Positions 25,675-33,410 of a DNA stretch of 64,000 nucleotides are shown here, piece by piece; the first letter of the stretch is position 1, and every line of letters starts with the position of its first letter. Origin of the DNA: Vibrio agarivorans. GTDB taxonomy: Bacteria; Pseudomonadota; Gammaproteobacteria; Enterobacterales; Vibrionaceae. The position numbers and the translations under genes were made by a program. The stretch covers positions 1,116,001-1,180,000 of the forward strand of contig NZ_JAUFQF010000001.1 of the NCBI RefSeq assembly GCF_030409635.1. The letters are read 5' to 3'. The notes under the pieces are model-generated. The model was not told where the DNA came from and did not search any database. It worked only from the letters and a program-made list of their open reading frames with translations.

Positions 25675-26820
25675 TTAATTTACTTTAAATTTGTCAATCA
25701 CTTCGGTATTCACGTCCACACCGATACCCGGCTTATCAGAGATAGAGACTTTTCCGTTTGAATAGTGAATACCATCAAAAATCAAATCAGTTCTAAATGG
25801 ATGCGACGACTGGTCGAACTCGAGCATAGGTTCAATCGGATTGAGTGAAAGCGGCGTTGCAGGTATTGAGGCAAGGAATTGCAGTGACGCTGCAATTCCA
25901 ATTCCTGATCCCCATACATGAGGTATCAGAGTGGTATTCGTCGCCTGAGCCATTGCGGCGATTTTCTTACACTCTGTAATACCACCAGAGGAGCATAAAT
26001 CAGGCTGAATGATGTCTAAGGCACTTTGCTCGAGCCAAGGACGATAGCCATGTTTACCAAAAATTTGCTCGCCTGCGGCAATGTTAGTTTTTGATAGATT
26101 CTTAATCTGTTTATAACCAACAATATCTTCAGGGGCGAGCAACTCTTCTAGGAAGTAAGGATTACAATCTTCGGTCTCTTTAATGATTGTTCTCGCAGCG
26201 CCCAAATTATATGCCGCATTCGCATCCGCCATGATTTTTATGTCGTCACCAACAGCCTCTCGCACCTGATGAATCAGCTCAATATCACTGTTAACACCAA
26301 AACCAATCTTGAGTTTTAGCGCTTTGAGCCCTTTGGCAACATAACCTTGCGCTTCAGAAATTAAATCTTGAGGATAGTTTGCACCTTCTATGCGGTAGAA
26401 GCCTGTTGCATAAGGCGTCACCTCTTTTCTAAAGGCGCCACCAATAAGCTTATGGATAGGCTGCTTAACGGCTCGACCTATCGCATCCCACAATGCGATA
26501 TCAACACCACTGATCGCATTCACTGCAGCGCCAGCTTGGCCATAAGGTCGAGTACGGTTGTACATTTCTTCCCATAGTACTTCGACATCGAACGCATCAC
26601 GTCCAATCAGCATTGGTTTGAACACATGCTCTATAAATGAAGCTGCAATGTGTGGTGACTGAAGTCCATGACACAAGCTTTCCCCCCAGCCAGTGACACC
26701 ATCTTCAGTCACCACTTCCACTATCAGAGAGCTGCGCGCATTAACCCAACCTTGAGAAAAATAAAATGGCGTCTCTAGGGGTACTGATATGGCGTGCGGA
26801 ATAACATTCGTGATTTTCAT
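25675..26820 (-). CDS. Enolase-superfamily enzyme, probable 3,6-anhydrogalactonate cycloisomerase
   Basis: 381 residues. An N-terminal capping domain (1-~125) and a mandelate-racemase-type barrel. Expected catalytic and metal residues are visible: K169-X-K171, metal ligands D199, E225 and E251, and H301 in HVWGSG. The wording is close to characterised anhydrogalactonate cycloisomerases, which open the anhydro ring and rearrange the product to 2-keto-3-deoxy-galactonate. Position next to DgoK/DgoA and opposite an aldehyde dehydrogenase supports that reaction on the D-form from carrageenan. A galactonate dehydratase is the main alternative, as the same residues serve both reactions. First gene of a minus-strand operon; its promoter lies in the 392-base divergent region containing a perfect operator-like palindrome. 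Confidence 0.82.
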   Translation of the reverse strand: MKITNVIPHAISVPLETPFYFSQGWVNARSSLIVEVVTEDGVTGWGESLCHGLQSPHIAASFIEHVFKPMLIGRDAFDVEVLWEEMYNRTRPYGQAGAAVNAISGVDIALWDAIGRAVKQPIHKLIGGAFRKEVTPYATGFYRIEGANYPQDLISEAQGYVAKGLKALKLKIGFGVNSDIELIHQVREAVGDDIKIMADANAAYNLGAARTIIKETEDCNPYFLEELLAPEDIVGYKQIKNLSKTNIAAGEQIFGKHGYRPWLEQSALDIIQPDLCSSGGITECKKIAAMAQATNTTLIPHVWGSGIGIAASLQFLASIPATPLSLNPIEPMLEFDQSSHPFRTDLIFDGIHYSNGKVSISDKPGIGVDVNTEVIDKFKVN

Positions 26821-26939
26821 ACAAACTCTCTTATTTATAACGTCTTCTAATAAACTGGACCAGTCATTAATAACGACTACATTTAAATGTCGGAAATCAA
26901 TATTTTAATTGATTGTTACTTTAATTAAGATAAATTCAC

Positions 26940-27113
26940 TTATTGCCATTGTTCTTCCAATCCCAACGGTCTAAGCCACTGGTCTCTCGGGACATTTTTA
27001 TCGTCTTCGATTTGCTTATACATTAATGTGATCCAGGCGACATTTCCATCTGAGTGAAACGAGTTCCCATAATCTGGGATAAACCATTCCAGCTCTACTA
27101 TTAATCTAATTCT
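26940..27113 (-). pseudogene. Possible C-terminal relic of an unidentified gene
   Basis: The minus strand is open for 57 codons after an in-frame TAG and reads like real protein: RIRLIVELEWFIPDYG, NVAWITLMYKQIEDD and VPRDQWLRPLGLEEQWQ then TAA. No good start codon with a ribosome site is present; the nearest upstream in-frame ATG (27131) is cut off by the TAG. It lies in the 392-base divergent region and contains the palindrome at 27065-27079. I do not recognise the family. It may be the remaining 3' end of a gene lost between the cycloisomerase and dehydrogenase genes, or a spurious open frame. Confidence 0.4.
27065..27079. promoter_or_regulatory. Putative operator, perfect TCCCA-N5-TGGGA palindrome
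   Basis: TCCCA TAATC TGGGA (with an extra T on the left) in the divergent region, 134 bases before the aldehyde dehydrogenase gene and 245 bases from the cycloisomerase start. It could control both anhydrosugar units. The rest of the 26821-27212 gap is AT-rich with no other clear signal. Confidence 0.6.
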
Positions 27114-27212
27114 CTATGTTAATTTAACCATAAGTAATCTGTTCCAGGCTCATGATTTATTTTTGTAGCGTGGTGGTCATGTCAAGGTATGAAGAAGTAG
27201 GAACGCATCAAG

Positions 27213-28619
27213 ATGTATATAGACGGAAAATTAATCGAAAATAACTGTAAGTACTCGGCAATCAACCCTGCCACTGACGAAGTCATTCGTGAAATATCGG
27301 TTGCTAACCAAGAGACTGCACAACAAGCGCTTGAATCAGCAAAAAATGCGGAGAAAACGTGGGGTAAGACAACGATAGCGGAACGAGTTGAGTGGATGAA
27401 ACGGTTGCGAAGTGCACTGATTGAGAATCAAAAAGCGCTACGTATGGCTGTTCATCAAGAAACAGGCAAAAGCTGGGCGTGCACCGAAGAAGATTTCCAA
27501 TCATTAATCGACAGTTTAGAGTTTTACGCTGACGAAATTAAGCGCTATACCCCGCCAACCATTGTTGATACGAAGGGCGAGTTCAAACATCAGCTTCGTC
27601 ACATGCCTATCGGTGTGGTTGTCGCTTACCTCTCTTGGAACTTCCCATTACTCAACCTTGGCTTTAAATTGGGACCGGCTATGGCCGCAGGATGTCCAAT
27701 CATTTTAAAGCCGAGTATCAAAGCCCCACTCTCAGCCTATCTAGTTGGGAAAATTTGTCATGATATTGGTCTTCCTAAAGGCGCGGTGAGCGTATTTGCC
27801 GGCAATGATCGTGAAGTGGGTAACTATCTTTCCTCTTCAACCATCCCGCAGATGCTTACGTTGATTGGTTCCATCTCTACTGGCGTTAAAGTGATGCAAG
27901 CGGGAGCAACTTCCATCAAGCGATATTCTATGGAGTTGGGTGGCAACACACCATTCATCGTTTTAGAAGATGCTGACCTTGATCTAGCTGCCGACATTCT
28001 GTGTGGATTGAAATACAACAACAGTGGACAAATCTGTGTGGCACCAAACCGAGTCATGGTGGCTAAGTCGGTTCAACAAGCCTTCCTAGAAAAAGTGACT
28101 GAGCGTGCTGACCGTGTTGCTGTAGGGTATGACATCGAATCTGATTTCGTGATGGGTCCCGTAATTGACAAGTGGGAACGCGACCGTATCCATAAACTGG
28201 TAGAGTCAGCATTGTCTGCTGGAGCAACACTCGTACGAGGTGGTCAATTTGACAGAGATGAAGTCGGCGCTTTCTACCCTCCTACGGTGATTACTGATGT
28301 CACTCCTGAGATGGATATCTATCAAGAAGAGATTTTCGGCCCCGTTATTAGCATCATGACGATTGAAGATCATCAAGACGTCATCGCAATGGCCAACGAG
28401 ACCGATACTGGCCTTGCTTCCTACATCTTTAGTCGAGATACCGGTAAAGCTCAACGCATGGCTGATCAGCTAGAGTTTGGCGAGGTGCAAATCAATGGGG
28501 TTAAATATGGTATTGACCTACCCCATGTAGGCATCAAGCAATCTGGTATCGGCTGTGATTGCTCAAAGTATGCATTAGATGACTACTTTTACTTGGCACG
28601 TATAACTCAAGCAATGTAA
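27213..28619 (+). CDS. NAD(P)-dependent aldehyde dehydrogenase, probable 3,6-anhydro-D-galactose dehydrogenase
   Basis: 468 residues, standard length for the ALDH superfamily. Catalytic Cys275 in NNSGQICVAPNR, general base Glu241 in MELGGNTP, the cofactor motif GSISTGVKVMQ and the C-terminal EIFGPVIS block are all present. It would oxidise the aldehyde of 3,6-anhydro-D-galactose to anhydrogalactonate, the substrate of the divergently encoded cycloisomerase; this assignment rests on context and on the known DauA step of carrageenan pathways. Succinate-semialdehyde-type or other ALDHs look similar, so family alone does not prove it. The ATG at 27213 is preceded by AGGAACG. It is followed by a terminator, so it is probably a single-gene unit. 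Confidence 0.83.
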   Translation: MYIDGKLIENNCKYSAINPATDEVIREISVANQETAQQALESAKNAEKTWGKTTIAERVEWMKRLRSALIENQKALRMAVHQETGKSWACTEEDFQSLIDSLEFYADEIKRYTPPTIVDTKGEFKHQLRHMPIGVVVAYLSWNFPLLNLGFKLGPAMAAGCPIILKPSIKAPLSAYLVGKICHDIGLPKGAVSVFAGNDREVGNYLSSSTIPQMLTLIGSISTGVKVMQAGATSIKRYSMELGGNTPFIVLEDADLDLAADILCGLKYNNSGQICVAPNRVMVAKSVQQAFLEKVTERADRVAVGYDIESDFVMGPVIDKWERDRIHKLVESALSAGATLVRGGQFDRDEVGAFYPPTVITDVTPEMDIYQEEIFGPVISIMTIEDHQDVIAMANETDTGLASYIFSRDTGKAQRMADQLEFGEVQINGVKYGIDLPHVGIKQSGIGCDCSKYALDDYFYLARITQAM

Positions 28620-28627
28620 ACCATTCG

Positions 28628-28673
28628 CCTCTCCAGCTGTCTTCATACTCGTTTAGTTGGAGGGGTCTTTTTC
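28628..28673 (+). terminator. Probable terminator of the aldehyde dehydrogenase gene
   Basis: CCTCTCCAgCT pairs with AGtTGGAGGGG across a 16-base loop and is followed by TCTTTTTC, beginning 9 bases after the stop codon. Confidence 0.65.
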
Positions 28674-28772
28674 ATTCCACATTGATAAACAACTTATCGA
28701 CTTCACAACGTTTATGGTTGTGCCAATAACGAGTAAGATAGACTTTTTCTAGTTCAAGTTATTGGCGTAATC

Positions 28773-28997
28773 ATGGCACAACCTACTGCAACCAAACGAT
28801 GCCCGCTTTGCAACCAACCTAATCAATGCGGTCAGCCTGCAGACTCTAATCAGCCTTGCTGGTGTTTTAACAAAGATGTGCAATTTCCCAAGGGGTTGCT
28901 TGATTCTGTGCCTGAAGAGAAGAAAGGAAAGGCGTGCATTTGCAAACAATGTGCGGATGATTATGCCCAGAAAAACGCTATTATCCATAGAAGCTAA
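28773..28997 (+). CDS. Small cysteine-rich CWC-family protein
   Basis: 74 residues with eight cysteines, including CPLCNQPNQCG, the PCWCF motif that names the cysteine-rich CWC family, and CICKQCADDY near the end. The cysteine pairs suggest metal (zinc or Fe-S) binding. Function is unknown. No signal peptide is seen, so it is cytoplasmic. It lies just beyond the last carrageenan gene and is probably unrelated to it. Confidence 0.8.
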   Translation: MAQPTATKRCPLCNQPNQCGQPADSNQPCWCFNKDVQFPKGLLDSVPEEKKGKACICKQCADDYAQKNAIIHRS

Positions 28998-29109
28998 GAC
29001 ATACTGCCTCTATGGATAACGCGTGGCGATACTAGTGAGGGGAGCGGCATTCCGACGCTCGTCATTTACTCGTCTGTGGAAATCACTCTTAAACTGTATT
29101 GCTCCCGCA

Positions 29110-29340
29110 TTAGTTACGCTTTAGGTTTTTCTCACGAGGTGGGTAAGTGTAAAGATCTGATTGATCGGGTGACCACAATTGCCCACCACCGCGACGTTCT
29201 GCGGGATCATCCCACTCATAATGAGTTGCGTTGTCGAGTGATAACATGCCTGAGTTAAGTACATCATCTTGTGCTACGACACTGCTTGCTGAGAACAGAC
29301 CAAAAACTAAAGCTGCTGCGATTGAGATTGTACGTTTCAT
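29110..29340 (-). CDS. Small exported protein of unknown function
   Basis: 76 residues from the ATG at 29340, where a clear signal peptide begins (MKRTISIAAALVFGLFSASSVVAQ); a longer start 16 codons upstream would hide it. The mature ~52 residues are polar, with an ERRGGGQLWSPDQSDLYTYPP stretch rich in Tyr, Pro and Gly. No cysteine or known domain. A single-gene unit convergent with the CWC gene. Family not recognised. Confidence 0.6.
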   Translation of the reverse strand: MKRTISIAAALVFGLFSASSVVAQDDVLNSGMLSLDNATHYEWDDPAERRGGGQLWSPDQSDLYTYPPREKNLKRN

Positions 29341-29677
29341 AACGGCTTTCCTTAAAGGCTTATTGAATTTATGTTTCTGTCCGGACACCTTTAATCTAGT
29401 GCAGGCGAGTCAAGGATGATATAGGGATTTTTCGGCGATCTCGTTCGAATTTTTCGTTGAAATTTTTTGTGTTAAATCTCGTTCGTTTATTAAGCGTATT
29501 GATTAATCACAGAAACTTAATATCCTAACTTCTCTCAGTTCCCTCCTTCACTCCACCATCGCCTAACCAATACATGCATTTTTTGCATACGATATAACAC
29601 AAATAATCATTTGCCTCATAAAGACAAGCTCTTTACTATGCGCGCCACACTATGCGTATCACCATTTAAATGAATCA
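29341..29677. other. 337-base gene-free region
   Basis: AT-rich divergent spacer between the small exported protein gene and the His-rich small protein gene. It should contain both promoters; no palindrome, repeat or further coding frame stood out. Confidence 0.5.
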
Positions 29678-29875
29678 ATGATTATGTTTTCGCAGACATT
29701 AAAAGCTCAACTAATACGAATGACCCTATTGCTGGTTGTCGTTCTGGTGGGTGTCCACCACTCCCCCTACTTGCTTGAGGTTTTAGCCCAGCAAGCGATG
29801 GATGCCGGATGCCACACTCATGAGAGTATGGATAGCCATGATTCACACCACCATCATCACAATCACAACCATTAA
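29678..29875 (+). CDS. Small membrane or exported protein with a histidine-rich tail
   Basis: 65 residues (63 if the second ATG at 29684 is the start). A hydrophobic helix (about 12-31, MTLLLVVVLVGV) is followed by a short amphipathic stretch and a C-terminal tail with a lone cysteine and ten histidines (HDSHHHHHNHNH), a typical divalent-metal-binding composition. It ends 9 bases before the MFS transporter gene, so the two are probably co-transcribed. The function may be metal related, but neither partner's substrate is known. No strong ribosome site, hence moderate confidence. Confidence 0.55.
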   Translation: MIMFSQTLKAQLIRMTLLLVVVLVGVHHSPYLLEVLAQQAMDAGCHTHESMDSHDSHHHHHNHNH

Positions 29876-29884
29876 GAGTCAAAC

Positions 29885-31096
29885 ATGAGTATTTTTCGTT
29901 TTCCTATTTTAGTTTGGCTAGGGATTGGCACACTGATTATTAGTCTAGGGATCAGACAATCATTTGGTATCTTCATGATGCCAATTTCAGAAACCTTCAA
30001 CACGGGACGTGAGTTCTTTAGCCTAGCTATTGCACTGCAAAACCTGATGTTTGGCGCATTCCAGCCGTTTGTTGGTATGGCGGCTGACAAGTGGGGCTCA
30101 AAGCGCATCATTATGGCAGGCGCGGTGGCTTACGCGCTCGGTCTTGTTTTGATGTCGATGACACAATCAACCGGTATGGCCTACTTGTCGCTAGGTGTAC
30201 TTGTTGGACTTGGCTTAAGTGCCACCAGCTACGTGATTGTGCTTGGCGCAGTGGCAAAAGTAGTACCAGCAGAACATGCAGCGAAAGCGTTTGGTTTGAC
30301 GACGGCGGCGGGTTCATTCGGTATGTTTGCGATGATCCCAGGCGCACAAGCCATGCTATCGACTTGGGGCTGGCAAGGTGCGCTGCAAGGCTTCGCTCTG
30401 CTCTGTACCTTAATGGTAGCCTTTGCTGCGTTTATGAAAACGGCGAAGCCTTCCGACACTGCAAACCAAACCTCAACACAAAATGAGCTGACACTGAAGC
30501 AAGCGCTGAAACAGGCTTTCAATCACAAAGGTTACTGGCTTATCCACGCAGGCTTTTTTGTGTGTGGTTTCCATGTGATGTTCATCGCGACGCACCTACC
30601 AAGCTACTTAGCGGATAAACAGCTGCCAGCATCAAGTGCTGCGATGGCGCTAGCGTATGTCGGTATCTTTAACATCTTTGGCTCTTATTTCTGGGGCATC
30701 ATGGCGGACCGTTACAACAAGCGTCATGTCATGTGTTGGTTGTACATGCTGCGCGCTGTGGTTATCGCAAGCTTTGTGGTATTCCCAATCAGTGAATACA
30801 CCGCAGCTATCTTCGGTGCGGCCATTGGTTTTGTTTGGTTAGGAACTGTTCCGTTAACCTCTGGCCTCGTGCGTCATATCTTTGGTGCCAAATATATGTC
30901 GACGCTTTACGGTTTGGTGTTCTTCACTCACCAAGTGGGTAGCTTCTTAGGCGCTTATGCCGGTGGTCTCATCTACGATTACTACGGCACCTATGAGCCA
31001 ATTTGGTACTCGACTGTAGTGATGGCGGTGATTGCTGGTCTATTGCACCTGCCAATCAACGACAAACCAGTAGAGCTGCAAGCTCAAACCGCTTAA
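29885..31096 (+). CDS. MFS transporter of the monocarboxylate/oxalate-formate type
   Basis: 403 residues with 12 predicted membrane segments. N-terminal SLGIRQSFGIFMMPISE, the MAADKWGSKR loop after TM2 and MADRYNKRHVM in the second half are typical of MFS carriers related to MCT/OFA families that carry organic acids, though drug efflux relatives exist. The gene starts 9 bases after the small His-rich protein gene and ends at a clear terminator, forming a two-gene unit. The substrate cannot be assigned. Confidence 0.83.
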   Translation: MSIFRFPILVWLGIGTLIISLGIRQSFGIFMMPISETFNTGREFFSLAIALQNLMFGAFQPFVGMAADKWGSKRIIMAGAVAYALGLVLMSMTQSTGMAYLSLGVLVGLGLSATSYVIVLGAVAKVVPAEHAAKAFGLTTAAGSFGMFAMIPGAQAMLSTWGWQGALQGFALLCTLMVAFAAFMKTAKPSDTANQTSTQNELTLKQALKQAFNHKGYWLIHAGFFVCGFHVMFIATHLPSYLADKQLPASSAAMALAYVGIFNIFGSYFWGIMADRYNKRHVMCWLYMLRAVVIASFVVFPISEYTAAIFGAAIGFVWLGTVPLTSGLVRHIFGAKYMSTLYGLVFFTHQVGSFLGAYAGGLIYDYYGTYEPIWYSTVVMAVIAGLLHLPINDKPVELQAQTA

Positions 31097-31123
31097 CGCT
31101 ATTAAACCAAATTAATACCTATC

Positions 31124-31155
31124 AACGCCTCAAGTCTGCTTGGGGCGTTTGTCGT
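31124..31155 (+). terminator. Rho-independent terminator of the MFS gene
   Basis: Stem AACGCCtCAAG / CTTGgGGCGTTT with a 4-base loop, 27 bases after the MFS stop, before the TerC leader. Confidence 0.75.
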
Positions 31156-31204
31156 TTCCATAATAAATTTTTGTTTGCAGTTCACGGTTATTTCCCTAAA
31201 CTCC

Positions 31205-31355
31205 GCTCTGTTGTTTGGGGAGTAGTCCCGAATACCATGCCCGTTCCTTCCTCCTTTTGCATTGGTATTCGTTTTATTTGTCGTCATCTCGTTAGTGCAA
31301 AGCCACTATTCGGCAAATAAGGTTGTTTATACAACTCGACGAGACCAACGCATTC
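31205..31355 (+). ncRNA. Probable yybP-ykoY (manganese) riboswitch upstream of terC
   Basis: The leader of the TerC gene contains the two signature elements of the yybP-ykoY family in the right order: GGGGAGTAG at 31217-31225 and GACGAGACC at 31338-31346, about 115 bases apart. The flanks TGTTGT and CAACGCA can form the closing stem. Two internal hairpins, AATACC...GGTATT (31231-31268) and GTTGTTTATACAAC (31322-31335), fit the arms. This RNA class binds Mn2+ and commonly precedes TerC/Alx and MntP genes. A short CCAGAATTTCTGG hairpin before T-rich sequence (31361-31385) may be part of the expression platform. Confidence 0.75.
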
Positions 31356-31428
31356 ATCAGCCAGAATTTCTGGTTTGTATTGTTTGCGGTTGGTGTGTTG
31401 ATCCCTACCTTCCGCTATGGAGGTTTTC

Positions 31429-32415
31429 ATGAATTCGATCGAAACCGTGACCACTCTTTCATCATCCAACGATTCTTTGATGATGTATGGAGTATTTGGC
31501 CTGTTAACCCTGCTAATGGTCAGCCTAGATATCTATCAAACTCGCGGCGGCAATGTGTCTATGCGTAAAGCGATCAACTGGAGTGTCTTTTGGTTTGCAC
31601 TCGCATTTTTGTTTGCTGCAACGATTTACCTCTACTGGGATTTCTACGCGCCAAACAGTGTTTATACACCTGAAAATGCGACTGTGGCTTTCCTCACTGG
31701 CTACTTGCTTGAGAAGTCATTGAGTGTCGATAACTTGTTTGTATTTGCAATCATCTTTGCGCAATACAAGGTCCCTGAGCATTTGCGCCCACGCGCTCTG
31801 CTTTGGGGTGTGATTGGCGCTCTGGTTCTACGTGCAATTATGATTGCTGTCGGTGCACAGCTATTGGCGACTTACCACTGGATTCTGTATCTATTTGCAA
31901 CATTCCTAATTTGGACAGGTATTCAATTAGCGCGTGAAAATGGCCATGATGATAAGGTCAATAACATTGCTGAGCGTATGATCCGTAAGATCCTACCTAT
32001 CAGCGATAGCTTTAAGGAAAACCAGCTGTTCTCGCGTCAGAACGGAAAATTGATCGCGACGCCGATGCTATTGGTTGTCGGTGTGATTGCGGTGATGGAT
32101 GTGATGTTTGCGCTTGATTCAATTCCAGCGATATTTGCAGTCACTCAAGAACCGTTTTTGGTGCTAGCAGCAAATGTATTTGCTTTGCTTGGCTTACGCT
32201 CGCTGTACTTTGTATTGCAGGCAATGTTGGACAAGTTCGTGTACCTAAAGCCAGCGCTATCGGTGATTATGATCTTCATCGGTATTAAAATGCTGCTCGT
32301 CGATAGTGCGTATGCAATCCCGACGGTGTGGTCACTCGGCTTCCTCATCTCTGTGATGATGATTGCTGTCGTGGGCTCAATTCTTCAGCAGAAGAAAATC
32401 ACTAAAGCAATGTAA
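31429..32415 (+). CDS. TerC/Alx-family membrane protein (probable Mn2+ exporter)
   Basis: 328 residues from ATG 31429, chosen because GGAGG lies five bases upstream; the ATG four codons earlier contains that site. About eight to nine membrane segments. TerC-family residues are present: EKSLSVDNLFVFAIIF in the first half and AVMDVMFALDSIPAIFAV in the second, whose acidic residues bind metal. Members named Alx/TerC/MeeF export manganese, often to load secreted metalloenzymes or under alkaline stress. The leader carries a probable yybP-ykoY riboswitch, so expression is likely induced by manganese. A terminator follows. Confidence 0.9.
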   Translation: MNSIETVTTLSSSNDSLMMYGVFGLLTLLMVSLDIYQTRGGNVSMRKAINWSVFWFALAFLFAATIYLYWDFYAPNSVYTPENATVAFLTGYLLEKSLSVDNLFVFAIIFAQYKVPEHLRPRALLWGVIGALVLRAIMIAVGAQLLATYHWILYLFATFLIWTGIQLARENGHDDKVNNIAERMIRKILPISDSFKENQLFSRQNGKLIATPMLLVVGVIAVMDVMFALDSIPAIFAVTQEPFLVLAANVFALLGLRSLYFVLQAMLDKFVYLKPALSVIMIFIGIKMLLVDSAYAIPTVWSLGFLISVMMIAVVGSILQQKKITKAM

Positions 32416-32437
32416 TTGCTGATTTCCTGACACGCTA

Positions 32438-32465
32438 AAAAGCTCGGGGCCACTCCCGAGCTTTA
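32438..32465. terminator. Terminator between terC and the GH1 remnant
   Basis: AAAGCTCGGG pairs with CCCGAGCTTT (6-base loop) 23 bases after the TerC stop; short T-runs on each side suit both directions. Confidence 0.75.
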
Positions 32466-32471
32466 TCCAAT

Positions 32472-32639
<168 letters not shown>

Positions 32640-32729
32640 CTAATTTACAATGATATTCATAGTTTAGAAATGAATACCATTACATAATAGAGGGATAAAA
32701 AATCATCAAAAATAACTCGGAGAAACTTT

Positions 32730-33263
32730 ATGCTCAACTCTCGTTCTTTGTCGATACCGACAATTGTGTTGCACTGGCTTATCGCTATCGCCTTTATCGG
32801 TGTTTTTGCCCTCGGCCTCTATATGGTCGACCTTCCTCGCAGTCCTGATAAATTTGCCCTTTACGATATCCATAAATCTATCGGCTTTCTGATTTTACTC
32901 GTAGCTGTAGTGCGTATTGTTTGGCGAGTGAAGGAAGGCGCACTACCTGCGGCTTCAGAGATGCCAGCATGGCAAGAGAAGCTCGGTAAAGCCGTTCATG
33001 GTTTACTTATGCTCGCGACATTGGCAATGCCACTGTCTGGGATTCTAATGAGCATCGGTGGCGGCCGCGCTATTGAAGTGTTTGGTTTACAAATCATTGC
33101 TGCTGGCGAGAAGACACCTTGGCTACAAGAAGCTGCAGGCACGCTGCACGGCATGGCAGTTTATGTTCTGGTCGCTCTGTTTGTTCTACATGGCGCTGGT
33201 GCACTTAAGCATCAATTTATTGACAAAGATGGCACGATTACCCGCATGTTGGGTCGCGCTTAG
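32730..33263 (+). CDS. Cytochrome b561-family membrane protein
   Basis: 177 residues with four membrane helices. Candidate b-haem ligands are H15 (VLHW), H48 (DIHK), H90 (AVHG), H140 (TLHG) and H154/H161 near the end (LHGAGALKH). The family (CybB type) transfers electrons between quinol and periplasmic acceptors; E. coli CybB is a superoxide:ubiquinone oxidoreductase. ATG 32730 is preceded by GGAG. It is a single gene followed by a perfect terminator. Confidence 0.88.
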   Translation: MLNSRSLSIPTIVLHWLIAIAFIGVFALGLYMVDLPRSPDKFALYDIHKSIGFLILLVAVVRIVWRVKEGALPAASEMPAWQEKLGKAVHGLLMLATLAMPLSGILMSIGGGRAIEVFGLQIIAAGEKTPWLQEAAGTLHGMAVYVLVALFVLHGAGALKHQFIDKDGTITRMLGRA

Positions 33264-33280
33264 TCGAACGTCGAGCAAAA

Positions 33281-33314
33281 CAGACACACTCGCTGAGTGT
33301 GTCTGTTGATTTTT
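33281..33314 (+). terminator. Rho-independent terminator of the cytochrome b561 gene
   Basis: Perfect 11-bp stem CAGACACACTC / GAGTGTGTCTG with a 3-base loop, then TTGATTTTT, 17 bases after the stop. Confidence 0.9.
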
Positions 33315-33342
33315 CACTACCTCTTTAAGAGCACGATAGTAA

Positions 33343-33370
33343 AACGAAAAAATGCAGCTCGAAAGCTGCA
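33343..33370 (-). terminator. Rho-independent terminator of the GIY-YIG-like gene
   Basis: Perfect 7-bp stem TGCAGCT / AGCTGCA with a 4-base loop. On the minus strand it runs into six T residues, about 40 bases beyond the stop at 33411. Confidence 0.85.
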
Positions 33371-33410
33371 TAATTCAGAACACTTTGATTTGATATGGAT
33401 GTTGAGCGTC

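Noticed and set aside
6344..28619. Carrageenan region as an integrated mobile island
   Set aside because: No integrase, transposase, tRNA or direct repeats were seen at the borders; acquisition by transfer remains possible but unsupported here.
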